From Gracilariopsis chorda (Eukaryota; Rhodophyta; Florideophyceae; Gracilariales; Gracilariaceae), in assembly GCA_003194525.1 (NCBI GenBank), contig NBIV01000308.1:28743-92742 (forward strand): a stretch of 64,000 nt of DNA, given 5' to 3'. The position numbers and the translations under genes were made by a program. Shown here one piece after another: positions 41,742-51,892 of this stretch (positions are counted from its first letter, which is position 1; every line of letters starts with the position of its first letter). Under the pieces are notes generated by a model, which worked only from the letters and a program-made list of their open reading frames with translations, ran no database searches and was not told where the DNA came from.

Positions 41742-43471
41742 TTAGTCGAAAACCGACTTGAACTCCGTAAGTAGCTTTCCAAGCTCTTCGGTGCCTACGG
41801 TGGACATACCATTAGCCTCTGCTTTCTTCACCAGTTTCTCCATGGCTTCATCAAGATCCTGGGGATCATCGTCACCGAGGTCAATGTAAACATTGCTATC
41901 CTCAAGACCGTCGTCTCCTTCCGTGGCGCTGCTATGAAATGTCCCTCCGCTCATTAGAGATGCGATGGTACCATGCGTTCCTTGAGCTCTTTTCTTCGAG
42001 TCCGCCGCTAAGGCTTGGGGAATGTTAATGACACCATCATTCTGGTCACAGGCAGTGGCTAGAATGGCCTTGTTGTCACAGCCTATTGACTGTAATACTG
42101 GCCGTCCAATGATGACATATTCTAACTCAGCCTTTCCAACTTTCCATTCGATGGACCTAAGCACTAACTTAGCGCCATGCCTAATGCGAAGTTGCACGTC
42201 CAAGGTAACCTTCCGGTTACATTCGATGTTCGCCTGCTTTGAATCTTCAGTAGATATTCCGCTATATTTGTGCGGCGGCTCCAGTTTATCCGCACGCAAA
42301 TTCATATCCGCGGATTGGATACAATCAAATATTGCCTCTGGCAGGAGATTGATGTCTGACCCTTGGTCTGCGAGCACGACTGTTTCTACCGCTCCGTTAC
42401 AGAACATCGCACTGAACAGCGATGAGTGGGAATCTATTTTGTCCGCCGCAATCCGATTGACCCGGCCTCGTGGAGGATCTCCCTTGTCTCCTTTGTTCTT
42501 GGTGGATTGTTTCTTTTTCTTTGCTCGGATCATCCGCTGGTACATTTCCTTCTCTTCGATTGTAGAGTTAGGACAATCCTTGATCCAGTGACGTCCACCA
42601 CAGTCAGGGTTAAGGCACTCTGGCAGGTCCTCGTCCTTCTCCTTAGTGCCTCCCTTGTGTTGATGGGCTTTATTACTTTTGGCTGCGTTTCTCCTTTCAC
42701 GGTTTCGCTTCCCAGGGCGTTGTCTGTACGACTTTGTACTAGTCCTGACGAACCGCCGGCGCCGTTCGTGCAAGGCGCTCGACCCCGACGAGCCATCGCA
42801 GCTTTCGGCTTCTGACTCAGCGATTGCTTCTTGCTCGAGCTCTAATTTCTTTGCTTGCAGAGCAAGCTCTCGCATGAAAGCTCCAAAATCTTTCTTTTCA
42901 AATCCTTCGTCTTTGCGCCATCGAACTATATTCTTCATTCGATCACGCAGGTTCTTTGGTTTGATGCGTTTAAGAATATGCTCGATGGCAATATGCGGCT
43001 TGTCAGTGGGAAGATCCTGCATTCCGGCTGATTCCAACACGGTGATGTAACGGTAGTGCAGGTTCCAGACTCTGTCTTCAGCTTCCTTAAGGGATGTGTC
43101 CATTTTCACCTTACTAACAATATGCTCAATCCTGGATAGGTCGTTACCATCAGGGGTAAAACTGGCTCGGGTATGGACGCACTTCTTCAGCTGTTCTTCT
43201 GATATACTTGGGACGTCTTTGGCTTTGATCCACTCTGCTGTCAGAAAGATCTTTAGCATTGAGTTATCGATTGAGGCTTTATAAGAATGGGGGTAATTTC
43301 GATGCCCGGCTCCCGATTCTTTTCCTCAACCTGCTTCTCGTACAGCTCTCGCTGTTTCTGAAACGTCGCGAAATGCCTGAGGGTCACACCTTGCAGCCTG
43401 GGTGCCTCAAGATTTGACACAATGGTCTGCCTGACCGTAGAAGCGGTGGCTTTGTTGGATTCCTGCCCCAT
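41742..43471 (-). pseudogene. gag: Gag-protease, unit 5, one single-base deletion
   Basis: One base is missing near 43287, at codon 62, the same codon that varies between Thr and Asn in other units. The downstream 505 codons, with zinc knuckle and protease, remain open. Confidence 0.9.
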
Positions 43472-43514
43472 TGCTTAACTGCAACGTAAGCTGGTCTGTG
43501 CACACAATTATAAT

Positions 43515-43758
43515 TGTTGAGCTCTACGCGCAGTTAGACTCAACGAGGGGAACAACGCAACACGACACTGGGCACCTAGGCTCTGCCCCTCTTCTCCGAG
43601 TGCAGGCCTTGCCTTTACTGACGCCGATCATATAGTCCTCGAAAGGTCGCCTTCGCGACCTTTCCGACACTTAGACTTATGTTCGAATTATTGTCAGCTC
43701 GTACAGGCCTGGCGGCCTTTGGTACTAACGAAGCTGCAGTACTTTGCATCGCGTAACA
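43515..43758 (-). repeat. LTR 6, 244 bp, shared by units 5 and 6
   Basis: Identical by eye to LTR 1. Confidence 0.95.
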
Positions 43759-43787
43759 CGGCCCAATGACGTTGTTGATATACAACG

Positions 43788-46781
43788 TTAATAATCAAAG
43801 TTGCAGAGTCTTTGAGCTTCTGTCTTGATTCGGCGATCACCGGCAGTGCATAGGAAGTCTTCCAACAGCCCTGGCAAATCCTCTAGTACATTCTGCAGAG
43901 GTTCCCAAGTCTGATCGATCTTGTCCGGTAATCCGAGCCATTCTACCAGAATACTTATGGCGTCGTTTTGCTTTCGTATTCCCTTAATCGCCTGGGCGTT
44001 CTGATAAGTAGATTCGCTGTGTTCTGCAAACTCCAGCAACTGGGGGTCAACCTCTTGATTGCCTAAGGCTGCTCGGTAAAACATCAGTCTCCGAGCGTGC
44101 ACCGTCTCCCTTTTCCCTTTAACAAGGTCCTTCACTTCGTAGACCCAGTTGGACTTACACCCCACCACCTGACGCGGCCCTCTCCATTTAAACTGAAGTT
44201 TATGGCCGTGCTTCTGGGCTTTACGGACGAGCAAATAGTCGCCGATGGTGAAGTTCGTAGCTATGATATTGGTTCGCGCATTGTGCAGATCAATAGATTT
44301 CTGCCTTCGCTTCGAAACTACCGTTTGTACCTCACGGTGCATGTTTTCCATAACCACCTGCGTGCGCTCAATTTCAATCAACTGTCGAGCTCTTACTTCT
44401 GTAAGTGTAGGCAGAGATGTGTACTTTTCCATCGGTAACGCCTTCAGGAGAGGTCTTGATGGCTGGTGACCTGTGAAAACCTCCAGTGGCGTTCTGTATA
44501 CTCCCTTTTTGCCCGTACGGAGTCCTAATCTCTTAAGTGGAGCTTGGTTGAGTATGCTCTGAACGCATTCCGTCACTGCAGGCCAGTCCTTGGCTGAAAG
44601 TCTAAACTCGTGCAACAAGGCTTTGCATGCTCGAAGGACTTCCCTGCACACTCTTTCAACGGTCCCGTTTGCCCAAGGAGTGTAGGCTGTAGTAAAGTGA
44701 TGGTTCAGCTTAAGTTCTTCTGCGACAGCCCTCATCAGTTCGTTCTTGAAATGGGTTCCTTGATCGGATACCACCCAGTCCATGAGGCCAAATGTCGCTA
44801 TCCACGTTGCGATGGCTTCTGCCGCAGCCGCGCTAGTTGCAGCTGTAAACGGCCATAACCAGGTAAAAGAGCTCATGTCATCCCTGAGGATTAATATGTA
44901 AAGCTCCTGGGTCACGCTTTCGCCCATGTAAAGAAAGTCGATGTGCACCACTTCGTTCGGTCTTTCTCCGTGTAACGCTGATCCTAACGGTCTCGGCACG
45001 ATCTCACCGGATCGCGTTGTTATGCACTGCAGGCATCCCTTGACGAATGCCTGTATGTCTCCCGACATACCGTTCCACCTGAAGTTTTCGCGTATAACGC
45101 TCTCGGTGGCCTCACTACCCCTGTGCCCGAGACTTCCGCAGAGCGATAAGATCAGTATCTTCAACTTGAGCTCAGTGGCTTTGAATGGAACCCAAATAGC
45201 TGGGCCATCATATAGTAGTCCTTCTGGGCCTTCTCGTAAGTAGCCGGGCGGATTATCGTTCACCTGTGCGGTTCGAAACTCTTCAATGTCCGGCCACTCT
45301 ACTTTGTCCGTAGGCGGCGCGATCGATGCTGCGGTAAACGCCAGGCTGCATATTTTCTGCGTTACTAGTGGGTTTCTCCGGTAACCTTTCGTCCATCGCG
45401 TAAGAATGTCGGCGAATACGTTTTCCGTTCCGGGTATGTGCTCGATCGTGTATTCAAAACGCGAGAGGAATACCGCCCACCGCTGCACTTTCGCCACTAT
45501 ATGCTGCCCCAATGAAGGTTGGAGGGCCATCGGCGCGAACACGAAGAGCAAATTGCGGTGGTCAGTGAATACGTGTACTGGATGTTCGTCCAGAAACATA
45601 TAATCCAACTTATCGAATGTCTTCACTATGGCGTAGCCTTCCTGCTCGTATGTGCTCCAATTGACTTGAGCACCTTTGAATACTCCTCCGAGAAACGCCA
45701 TTGGCTCGTGTTTCTGTTCTGCGAATGGCTTCTCCAACGTTTCTGGTTCTGTCTGAGTCACGACTCCAGACCAGTGGTTGTTCGATGCATCGGTGAATAC
45801 ACATATTACATTTCCAGCTCGCGGGTATGAGAGATACACTGCATTTCGTAGGCTGTCTTGTATGTCTGCAAAAGCTTGCGTATGTTCCTGGCCCCAAGAC
45901 AGATCTCGCAGTGCCATTCCTTTGATAGCCCGTTTCTTCCGACGACCTGCTTTCTTGTAGGCTTCTTCTAGCATATTATTTATTGAAGCCACGCGTCTAT
46001 CGAAATCTGGGATTGCCGTGGCCATCCAGCGACAGCAGTGAATAAACTCGCACAATTCATCCGCTGTGACGGGCGCGTGCATCTCCTTGAGACCCTCTAC
46101 CTTTGCTGGGTCCATGGTATAGCCTTCTCCATTGACTAGCCTTCCGCACCACTTGATTTCTTTTGCGAAAAACTGGCTCTTCTTCGCCGATATGAACAAC
46201 CTCGTTTCCTTACAGATTTCGAGGAAGCGCCGGAGAGTACGTAGCAGCGTTGGCTCATCTCTGGCGTGAAGGTTGAAATCGTCTAACCATGCCTTCAGAT
46301 TGTTTCGGAGCTCTTTAAAGAGCGGTTCTACCGAGGATTGAAAGTGCGATGTAGCGTTCGTGAGACCAGGTATGACCCTCGTTGAGGAATAGGTACCATC
46401 CGGACAGACTACGCCACATGCCGAATAGGAATCAGGGTGCAGTGGGAGCTGCCAGTATCCGTGTACAAAGTCAACGACAGCGAAGCACTTGCTTCCAGCA
46501 AAATCCTGTATTTCGGAATCCAAGTGAGGCATGGGCCATGATTCCTTCAGCGTTGCAGCATTTAATGGGCGCAAGTCGATAGCGCATCTGAACCTGGCTT
46601 TCGATCCCACTTTTGGCACCAACAACGGGGCTGCCTGCCATTCCGCATGAGGGTTTGGTATGAATATGCCTAGCTCCACGAGCTTAGCCGTGTAGGCTTT
46701 GAGAAAGGCCCTTTGCGGCGCTGGATACCTCCGCGCTTTGACCTTTACCGGCCGCTTATTTGGATCAAGCCTGATCTGCAT
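43788..46781 (-). CDS. pol: Pol polyprotein, unit 6 (intact)
   Basis: All 997 codons are open with RT, RNase H, integrase and chromodomain residues as described for unit 1. It has Ile267 (Ser-Ile-Asn-Asn) and the ATTACATTT variant shared with units 1, 7, 8 and 9, against Leu267 and ATTACGTTT in units 2-5. It lacks the private variants of unit 1. With the intact gag-PR beside it and identical LTRs on both sides, this is the best candidate for a functional copy. Confidence 0.95.
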   Translation of the reverse strand: MQIRLDPNKRPVKVKARRYPAPQRAFLKAYTAKLVELGIFIPNPHAEWQAAPLLVPKVGSKARFRCAIDLRPLNAATLKESWPMPHLDSEIQDFAGSKCFAVVDFVHGYWQLPLHPDSYSACGVVCPDGTYSSTRVIPGLTNATSHFQSSVEPLFKELRNNLKAWLDDFNLHARDEPTLLRTLRRFLEICKETRLFISAKKSQFFAKEIKWCGRLVNGEGYTMDPAKVEGLKEMHAPVTADELCEFIHCCRWMATAIPDFDRRVASINNMLEEAYKKAGRRKKRAIKGMALRDLSWGQEHTQAFADIQDSLRNAVYLSYPRAGNVICVFTDASNNHWSGVVTQTEPETLEKPFAEQKHEPMAFLGGVFKGAQVNWSTYEQEGYAIVKTFDKLDYMFLDEHPVHVFTDHRNLLFVFAPMALQPSLGQHIVAKVQRWAVFLSRFEYTIEHIPGTENVFADILTRWTKGYRRNPLVTQKICSLAFTAASIAPPTDKVEWPDIEEFRTAQVNDNPPGYLREGPEGLLYDGPAIWVPFKATELKLKILILSLCGSLGHRGSEATESVIRENFRWNGMSGDIQAFVKGCLQCITTRSGEIVPRPLGSALHGERPNEVVHIDFLYMGESVTQELYILILRDDMSSFTWLWPFTAATSAAAAEAIATWIATFGLMDWVVSDQGTHFKNELMRAVAEELKLNHHFTTAYTPWANGTVERVCREVLRACKALLHEFRLSAKDWPAVTECVQSILNQAPLKRLGLRTGKKGVYRTPLEVFTGHQPSRPLLKALPMEKYTSLPTLTEVRARQLIEIERTQVVMENMHREVQTVVSKRRQKSIDLHNARTNIIATNFTIGDYLLVRKAQKHGHKLQFKWRGPRQVVGCKSNWVYEVKDLVKGKRETVHARRLMFYRAALGNQEVDPQLLEFAEHSESTYQNAQAIKGIRKQNDAISILVEWLGLPDKIDQTWEPLQNVLEDLPGLLEDFLCTAGDRRIKTEAQRLCNFDY

Positions 46782-46816
46782 TGGCGGGATATTGGCTGGG
46801 TCGGCTTTCCCCAGCC

Positions 46817-48547
46817 TTAGTCGAAAACCGACTTGAACTCCGTAAGTAGCTTTCCAAGCTCTTCGGTGCCTACGGTGGACATACCATTAGCCTCTGCTTT
46901 CTTCACCAGTTTCTCCATGGCTTCATCAAGATCCTGGGGATCATCGTCACCGAGGTCAATGTAAACATTGCTATCCTCAAGACCGTCGTCTCCTTCCGTG
47001 GCGCTGCTATGAAATGTCCCTCCGCTCATTAGAGATGCGATGGTACCATGCGTTCCTTGAGCTCTTTTCTTCGAGTCCGCCGCTAAGGCTTGGGGAATGT
47101 TAATGACACCATCATTCTGGTCACAGGCAGTGGCTAGAATGGCCTTGTTGTCACAGCCTATTGACTGTAATACTGGCCGTCCAATGATGACATATTCTAA
47201 CTCAGCCTTTCCAACTTTCCATTCGATGGACCTAAGCACTAACTTAGCGCCATGCCTAATGCGAAGTTGCACGTCCAAGGTAACCTTCCGGTTACATTCG
47301 ATGTTCGCCTGCTTTGAATCTTCAGTAGATATTCCGCTATATTTGTGCGGCGGCTCCAGTTTATCCGCACGCAAATTCATATCCGCGGATTGGATACAAT
47401 CAAATATTGCCTCTGGCAGGAGATTGATGTCTGACCCTTGGTCTGCGAGCACGACTGTTTCTACCGCTCCGTTACAGAACATCGCACTGAACAGCGATGA
47501 GTGGGAATCTATTTTGTCCGCCGCAATCCGATTGACCCGGCCTCGTGGAGGATCTCCCTTGTCTCCTTTGTTCTTGGTGGATTGTTTCTTTTTCTTTGCT
47601 CGGATCATCCGCTGGTACATTTCCTTCTCTTCGATTGTAGAGTTAGGACAATCCTTGATCCAGTGACGTCCACCACAGTCAGGGTTAAGGCACTCTGGCA
47701 GGTCCTCGTCCTTCTCCTTAGTGCCTCCCTTGTGTTGATGGGCTTTATTACTTTTGGCTGCGTTTCTCCTTTCACGGTTTCGCTTCCCAGGGCGTTGTCT
47801 GTACGACTTTGTACTAGTCCTGACGAACCGCCGGCGCCGTTCGTGCAAGGCGCTCGACCCCGACGAGCCATCGCAGCTTTCGGCTTCTGACTCAGCGATT
47901 GCTTCTTGCTCGAGCTCTAATTTCTTTGCTTGCAGAGCAAGCTCTCGCATGAAAGCTCCAAAATCTTTCTTTTCAAATCCTTCGTCTTTGCGCCATCGAA
48001 CTATATTCTTCATTCGATCACGCAGGTTCTTTGGTTTGATGCGTTTAAGAATATGCTCGATGGCAATATGCGGCTTGTCAGTGGGAAGATCCTGCATTCC
48101 GGCTGATTCCAACACGGTGATGTAACGGTAGTGCAGGTTCCAGACTCTGTCTTCAGCTTCCTTAAGGGATGTGTCCATTTTCACCTTACTAACAATATGC
48201 TCAATCCTGGATAGGTCGTTACCATCAGGGGTAAAACTGGCTCGGGTATGGACGCACTTCTTCAGCTGTTCTTCTGATATACTTGGGACGTCTTTGGCTT
48301 TGATCCACTCTGCTGTCAGAAAGATCTTTAGCATTGAGTTATCGATTGAGGCTTTATAAGAAGTGGGGGTAATTTCGATGCCCGGCTCCCGATTCTTTTC
48401 CTCAACCTGCTTCTCGTACAGCTCTCGCTGTTTCTGAAACGTCGCGAAATGCCTGAGGGTCACACCTTGCAGCCTGGGTGCCTCAAGATTTGACACAATG
48501 GTCTGCCTGACCGTAGAAGCGGTGGCTTTGTTGGATTCCTGCCCCAT
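46817..48547 (-). CDS. gag: Gag-protease, unit 6 (intact)
   Basis: Open over 576 codons with Thr62, Asn110 and Ser266, the majority sequence of the array. Zinc knuckle Cys286/Cys291/His295/Cys300 and Asp369-Gln-Gly are present. Confidence 0.93.
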   Translation of the reverse strand: MGQESNKATASTVRQTIVSNLEAPRLQGVTLRHFATFQKQRELYEKQVEEKNREPGIEITPTSYKASIDNSMLKIFLTAEWIKAKDVPSISEEQLKKCVHTRASFTPDGNDLSRIEHIVSKVKMDTSLKEAEDRVWNLHYRYITVLESAGMQDLPTDKPHIAIEHILKRIKPKNLRDRMKNIVRWRKDEGFEKKDFGAFMRELALQAKKLELEQEAIAESEAESCDGSSGSSALHERRRRFVRTSTKSYRQRPGKRNRERRNAAKSNKAHQHKGGTKEKDEDLPECLNPDCGGRHWIKDCPNSTIEEKEMYQRMIRAKKKKQSTKNKGDKGDPPRGRVNRIAADKIDSHSSLFSAMFCNGAVETVVLADQGSDINLLPEAIFDCIQSADMNLRADKLEPPHKYSGISTEDSKQANIECNRKVTLDVQLRIRHGAKLVLRSIEWKVGKAELEYVIIGRPVLQSIGCDNKAILATACDQNDGVINIPQALAADSKKRAQGTHGTIASLMSGGTFHSSATEGDDGLEDSNVYIDLGDDDPQDLDEAMEKLVKKAEANGMSTVGTEELGKLLTEFKSVFD

Positions 48548-48590
48548 TGCTTAACTGCAACGTAAGCTGGTCTGTGCACACAATTATAAT

Positions 48591-48834
48591 TGTTGAGCTC
48601 TACGCGCAGTTAGACTCAACGAGGGGAACAACGCAACACGACACTGGGCACCTAGGCTCTGCCCCTCTTCTCCGAGTGCAGGCCTTGCCTTTACTGACGC
48701 CGATCATATAGTCCTCGAAAGGTCGCCTTCGCGACCTTTCCGACACTTAGACTTATGTTCGAATTATTGTCAGCTCGTACAGGCCTGGCGGCCTTTGGTA
48801 CTAACGAAGCTGCAGTACTTTGCATCGCGTAACA
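48591..48834 (-). repeat. LTR 7, 244 bp, shared by units 6 and 7
   Basis: Identical by eye to LTR 1. Confidence 0.95.
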
Positions 48835-48863
48835 CGGCCCAATGACGTTGTTGATATACAACG

Positions 48864-51857
48864 TTAATAATCAAAGTTGCAGAGTCTTTGAGCTTCTGTC
48901 TTGATTCGGCGATCACCGACAGTGCATAGGAAGTCTTCCAACAGCCCTGGCAAATCCTCTAGTACATTCTGCAGAGGTTCCCAAGTCTGATCGATCTTGT
49001 CCGGTAATCCGAGCCATTCTACCAGAATACTTATGGCGTCGTTTTGCTTTCGTATTCCCTTAATCGCCTGGGCGTTCTGATAAGTAGATTCGCCTTGTTC
49101 TGCAAACTCCAGCAACTGGGGGTCAACCTCTTGATTGCCTAAGGCTGCTCGGTAAAACATCAGTCTCCGAGCGTGCACCGTCTCCCTTTTCCCTTTAACA
49201 AGGTCCTTCACTTCGTAGACCCAGTTGGACTTACACCCCACCACCTGACGCGGCCCTCTCCATTTAAACTGAAGTTTATGGCCGTGCTTCTGGGCTTTAC
49301 GGACGAGCAAATAGTCGCCGATGGTGAAGTTCGTAGCTATGATATTGGTTCGCGCATTGTGCAGATCAATAGATTTCTGCCTTCGCTTCGAAACTACCGT
49401 TTGTACCTCACGGTGCATGTTTTCCATAACCACCTGCGTGCGCTCAATTTCAATCAACTGTCGAGCTCTTACTTCTGTAAGTGTAGGCAGAGATGTGTAC
49501 TTTTCCATCGGTAACGCCTTCAGGAGAGGTCTTGATGGCTGGTGACCTGTGAAAACCTCCAGTGGCGTTCTGTATACTCCCTTTTTGCCCGTACGGAGTC
49601 CTAATCTCTTAAGTGGAGCTTGGTTGAGTATGCTCTGAACGCATTCCGTCACTGCAGGCCAGTCCTTGGCTGAAAGTCTAAACTCGTGCAACAAGGCTTT
49701 GCATGCTCGAAGGACTTCCCTGCACACTCTTTCAACGGTCCCGTTTGCCCAAGGAGTGTAGGCTGTAGTAAAGTGATGGTTCAGCTTAAGTTCTTCTGCG
49801 ACAGCCCTCATCAGTTCGTTCTTGAAATGGGTTCCTTGATCGGATACCACCCAGTCCATGAGGCCAAATGTCGCTATCCACGTTGCGATGGCTTCTGCCG
49901 CAGCCGCGCTAGTTGCAGCTGTAAACGGCCATAACCAGGTAAAAGAGCTCATGTCATCCCTGAGGATTAATATGTAAAGCTCCTGGGTCACGCTTTCGCC
50001 CATGTAAAGAAAGTCGATGTGCACCACTTCGTTCGGTCTTTCTCCGTGTAACGCTGATCCTAACGGTCTCGGCACGATCTCACCGGATCGCGTTGTTATG
50101 CACTGCAGGCATCCCTTGACGAATGCCTGTATGTCTCCCGACATACCGTTCCACCTGAAGTTTTCGCGTATAACGCTCTCGGTGGCCTCACTACCCCTGT
50201 GCCCGAGACTTCCGCAGAGCGATAAGATCAGTATCTTCAACTTGAGCTCAGTGGCTTTGAATGGAACCCAAATAGCTGGGCCATCATATAGTAGTCCTTC
50301 TGGGCCTTCTCGTAAGTAGCCGGGCGGATTATCGTTCACCTGTGCGGTTCGAAACTTTTCAATGTCCGGCCACTCTACTTTGTCCGTAGGCGGCGCGATC
50401 GATGCTGCGGTAAACGCCAGGCTGCATATTTTCTGCGTTACTAGTGGGTTTCTCCGGTAACCTTTCGTCCATCGCGTAAGAATGTCGGCGAATACGTTTT
50501 CCGTTCCGGGTATGTGCTCGATCGTGTATTCAAAACGCGAGAGGAATACCGCCCACCGCTGCACTTTCGCCACTATATGCTGCCCCAATGAAGGTTGGAG
50601 GGCCATCGGCGCGAACACGAAGAGCAAATTGCGGTGGTCAGTGAATACGTGTACTGGATGTTCGTCCAGAAACATATAATCCAACTTATCGAATGTCTTC
50701 ACTATGGCGTAGCCTTCCTGCTCGTATGTGCTCCAATTGACTTGAGCACCTTTGAATACTCCTCCGAGAAACGCCATTGGCTCGTGTTTCTGTTCTGCGA
50801 ATGGCTTCTCCAACGTTTCTGGTTCTGTCTGAGTCACGACTCCAGACCAGTGGTTGTTCGATGCATCGGTGAATACACATATTACATTTCCAGCTCGCGG
50901 GTATGAGAGATACACTGCATTTCGTAGGCTGTCTTGTATGTCTGCAAAAGCTTGCGTATGTTCCTGGCCCCAAGACAGATCTCGCAGTGCCATTCCTTTG
51001 ATAGCCCGTTTCTTCCGACGACCTGCTTTCTTGTAGGCTTCTTCTAGCATATTATTTATTGAAGCCACGCGTCTATCGAAATCTGGGATTGCCGTGGCCA
51101 TCCAGCGACAGCAGTGAATAAACTCGCACAATTCATCCGCTGTGACGGGCGCGTGCATCTCCTTGAGACCCTCTACCTTTGCTGGGTCCATGGTATAGCC
51201 TTCTCCATTGACTAGCCTTCCGCACCACTTGATTTCTTTTGCGAAAAACTGGCTCTTCTTCGCCGATATGAACAACCTCGTTTCCTTACAGATTTCGAGG
51301 AAGCGCCGGAGAGTACGTAGCAGCGTTGGCTCATCTCTGGCGTGAAGGTTGAAATCGTCTAACCATGCCTTCAGATTGTTTCGGAGCTCTTTAAAGAGCG
51401 GTTCTACCGAGGATTGAAAGTGCGATGTAGCGTTCGTGAGACCAGGTATGACCCTCGTTGAGGAATAGGTACCATCCGGACAGACTACGCCACATGCCGA
51501 ATAGGAATCAGGGTGCAGTGGGAGCTGCCAGTATCCGTGTACAAAGTCAACGACAGCGAAGCACTTGCTTCCAGCAAAATCCTGTATTTCGGAATCCAAG
51601 TGAGGCATGGGCCATGATTCCTTCAGCGTTGCAGCATTTAATGGGCGCAAGTCGATAGCGCATCTGAACCTGGCTTTCGATCCCACTTTTGGCACCAACA
51701 ACGGGGCTGCCTGCCATTCCGCATGAGGGTTTGGTATGAATATGCCTAGCTCCACGAGCTTAGCCGTGTAGGCTTTGAGAAAGGCCCTTTGCGGCGCTGG
51801 ATACCTCCGCGCTTTGACCTTTACCGGCCGCTTATTTGGATCAAGCCTGATCTGCAT
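48864..51857 (-). CDS. pol: Pol polyprotein, unit 7 (intact)
   Basis: All 997 codons are open. Three changes are shared only with unit 8: Gln-Gly for His-Ser at 921-922 before the chromodomain, Val for Ala980 near the C-terminus, and Lys for Glu501 in the linker after RNase H. Catalytic residues are unchanged. Confidence 0.95.
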   Translation of the reverse strand: MQIRLDPNKRPVKVKARRYPAPQRAFLKAYTAKLVELGIFIPNPHAEWQAAPLLVPKVGSKARFRCAIDLRPLNAATLKESWPMPHLDSEIQDFAGSKCFAVVDFVHGYWQLPLHPDSYSACGVVCPDGTYSSTRVIPGLTNATSHFQSSVEPLFKELRNNLKAWLDDFNLHARDEPTLLRTLRRFLEICKETRLFISAKKSQFFAKEIKWCGRLVNGEGYTMDPAKVEGLKEMHAPVTADELCEFIHCCRWMATAIPDFDRRVASINNMLEEAYKKAGRRKKRAIKGMALRDLSWGQEHTQAFADIQDSLRNAVYLSYPRAGNVICVFTDASNNHWSGVVTQTEPETLEKPFAEQKHEPMAFLGGVFKGAQVNWSTYEQEGYAIVKTFDKLDYMFLDEHPVHVFTDHRNLLFVFAPMALQPSLGQHIVAKVQRWAVFLSRFEYTIEHIPGTENVFADILTRWTKGYRRNPLVTQKICSLAFTAASIAPPTDKVEWPDIEKFRTAQVNDNPPGYLREGPEGLLYDGPAIWVPFKATELKLKILILSLCGSLGHRGSEATESVIRENFRWNGMSGDIQAFVKGCLQCITTRSGEIVPRPLGSALHGERPNEVVHIDFLYMGESVTQELYILILRDDMSSFTWLWPFTAATSAAAAEAIATWIATFGLMDWVVSDQGTHFKNELMRAVAEELKLNHHFTTAYTPWANGTVERVCREVLRACKALLHEFRLSAKDWPAVTECVQSILNQAPLKRLGLRTGKKGVYRTPLEVFTGHQPSRPLLKALPMEKYTSLPTLTEVRARQLIEIERTQVVMENMHREVQTVVSKRRQKSIDLHNARTNIIATNFTIGDYLLVRKAQKHGHKLQFKWRGPRQVVGCKSNWVYEVKDLVKGKRETVHARRLMFYRAALGNQEVDPQLLEFAEQGESTYQNAQAIKGIRKQNDAISILVEWLGLPDKIDQTWEPLQNVLEDLPGLLEDFLCTVGDRRIKTEAQRLCNFDY

Positions 51858-51892
51858 TGGCGGGATATTGGCTGGGTCGGCTTTCCCCAGCC

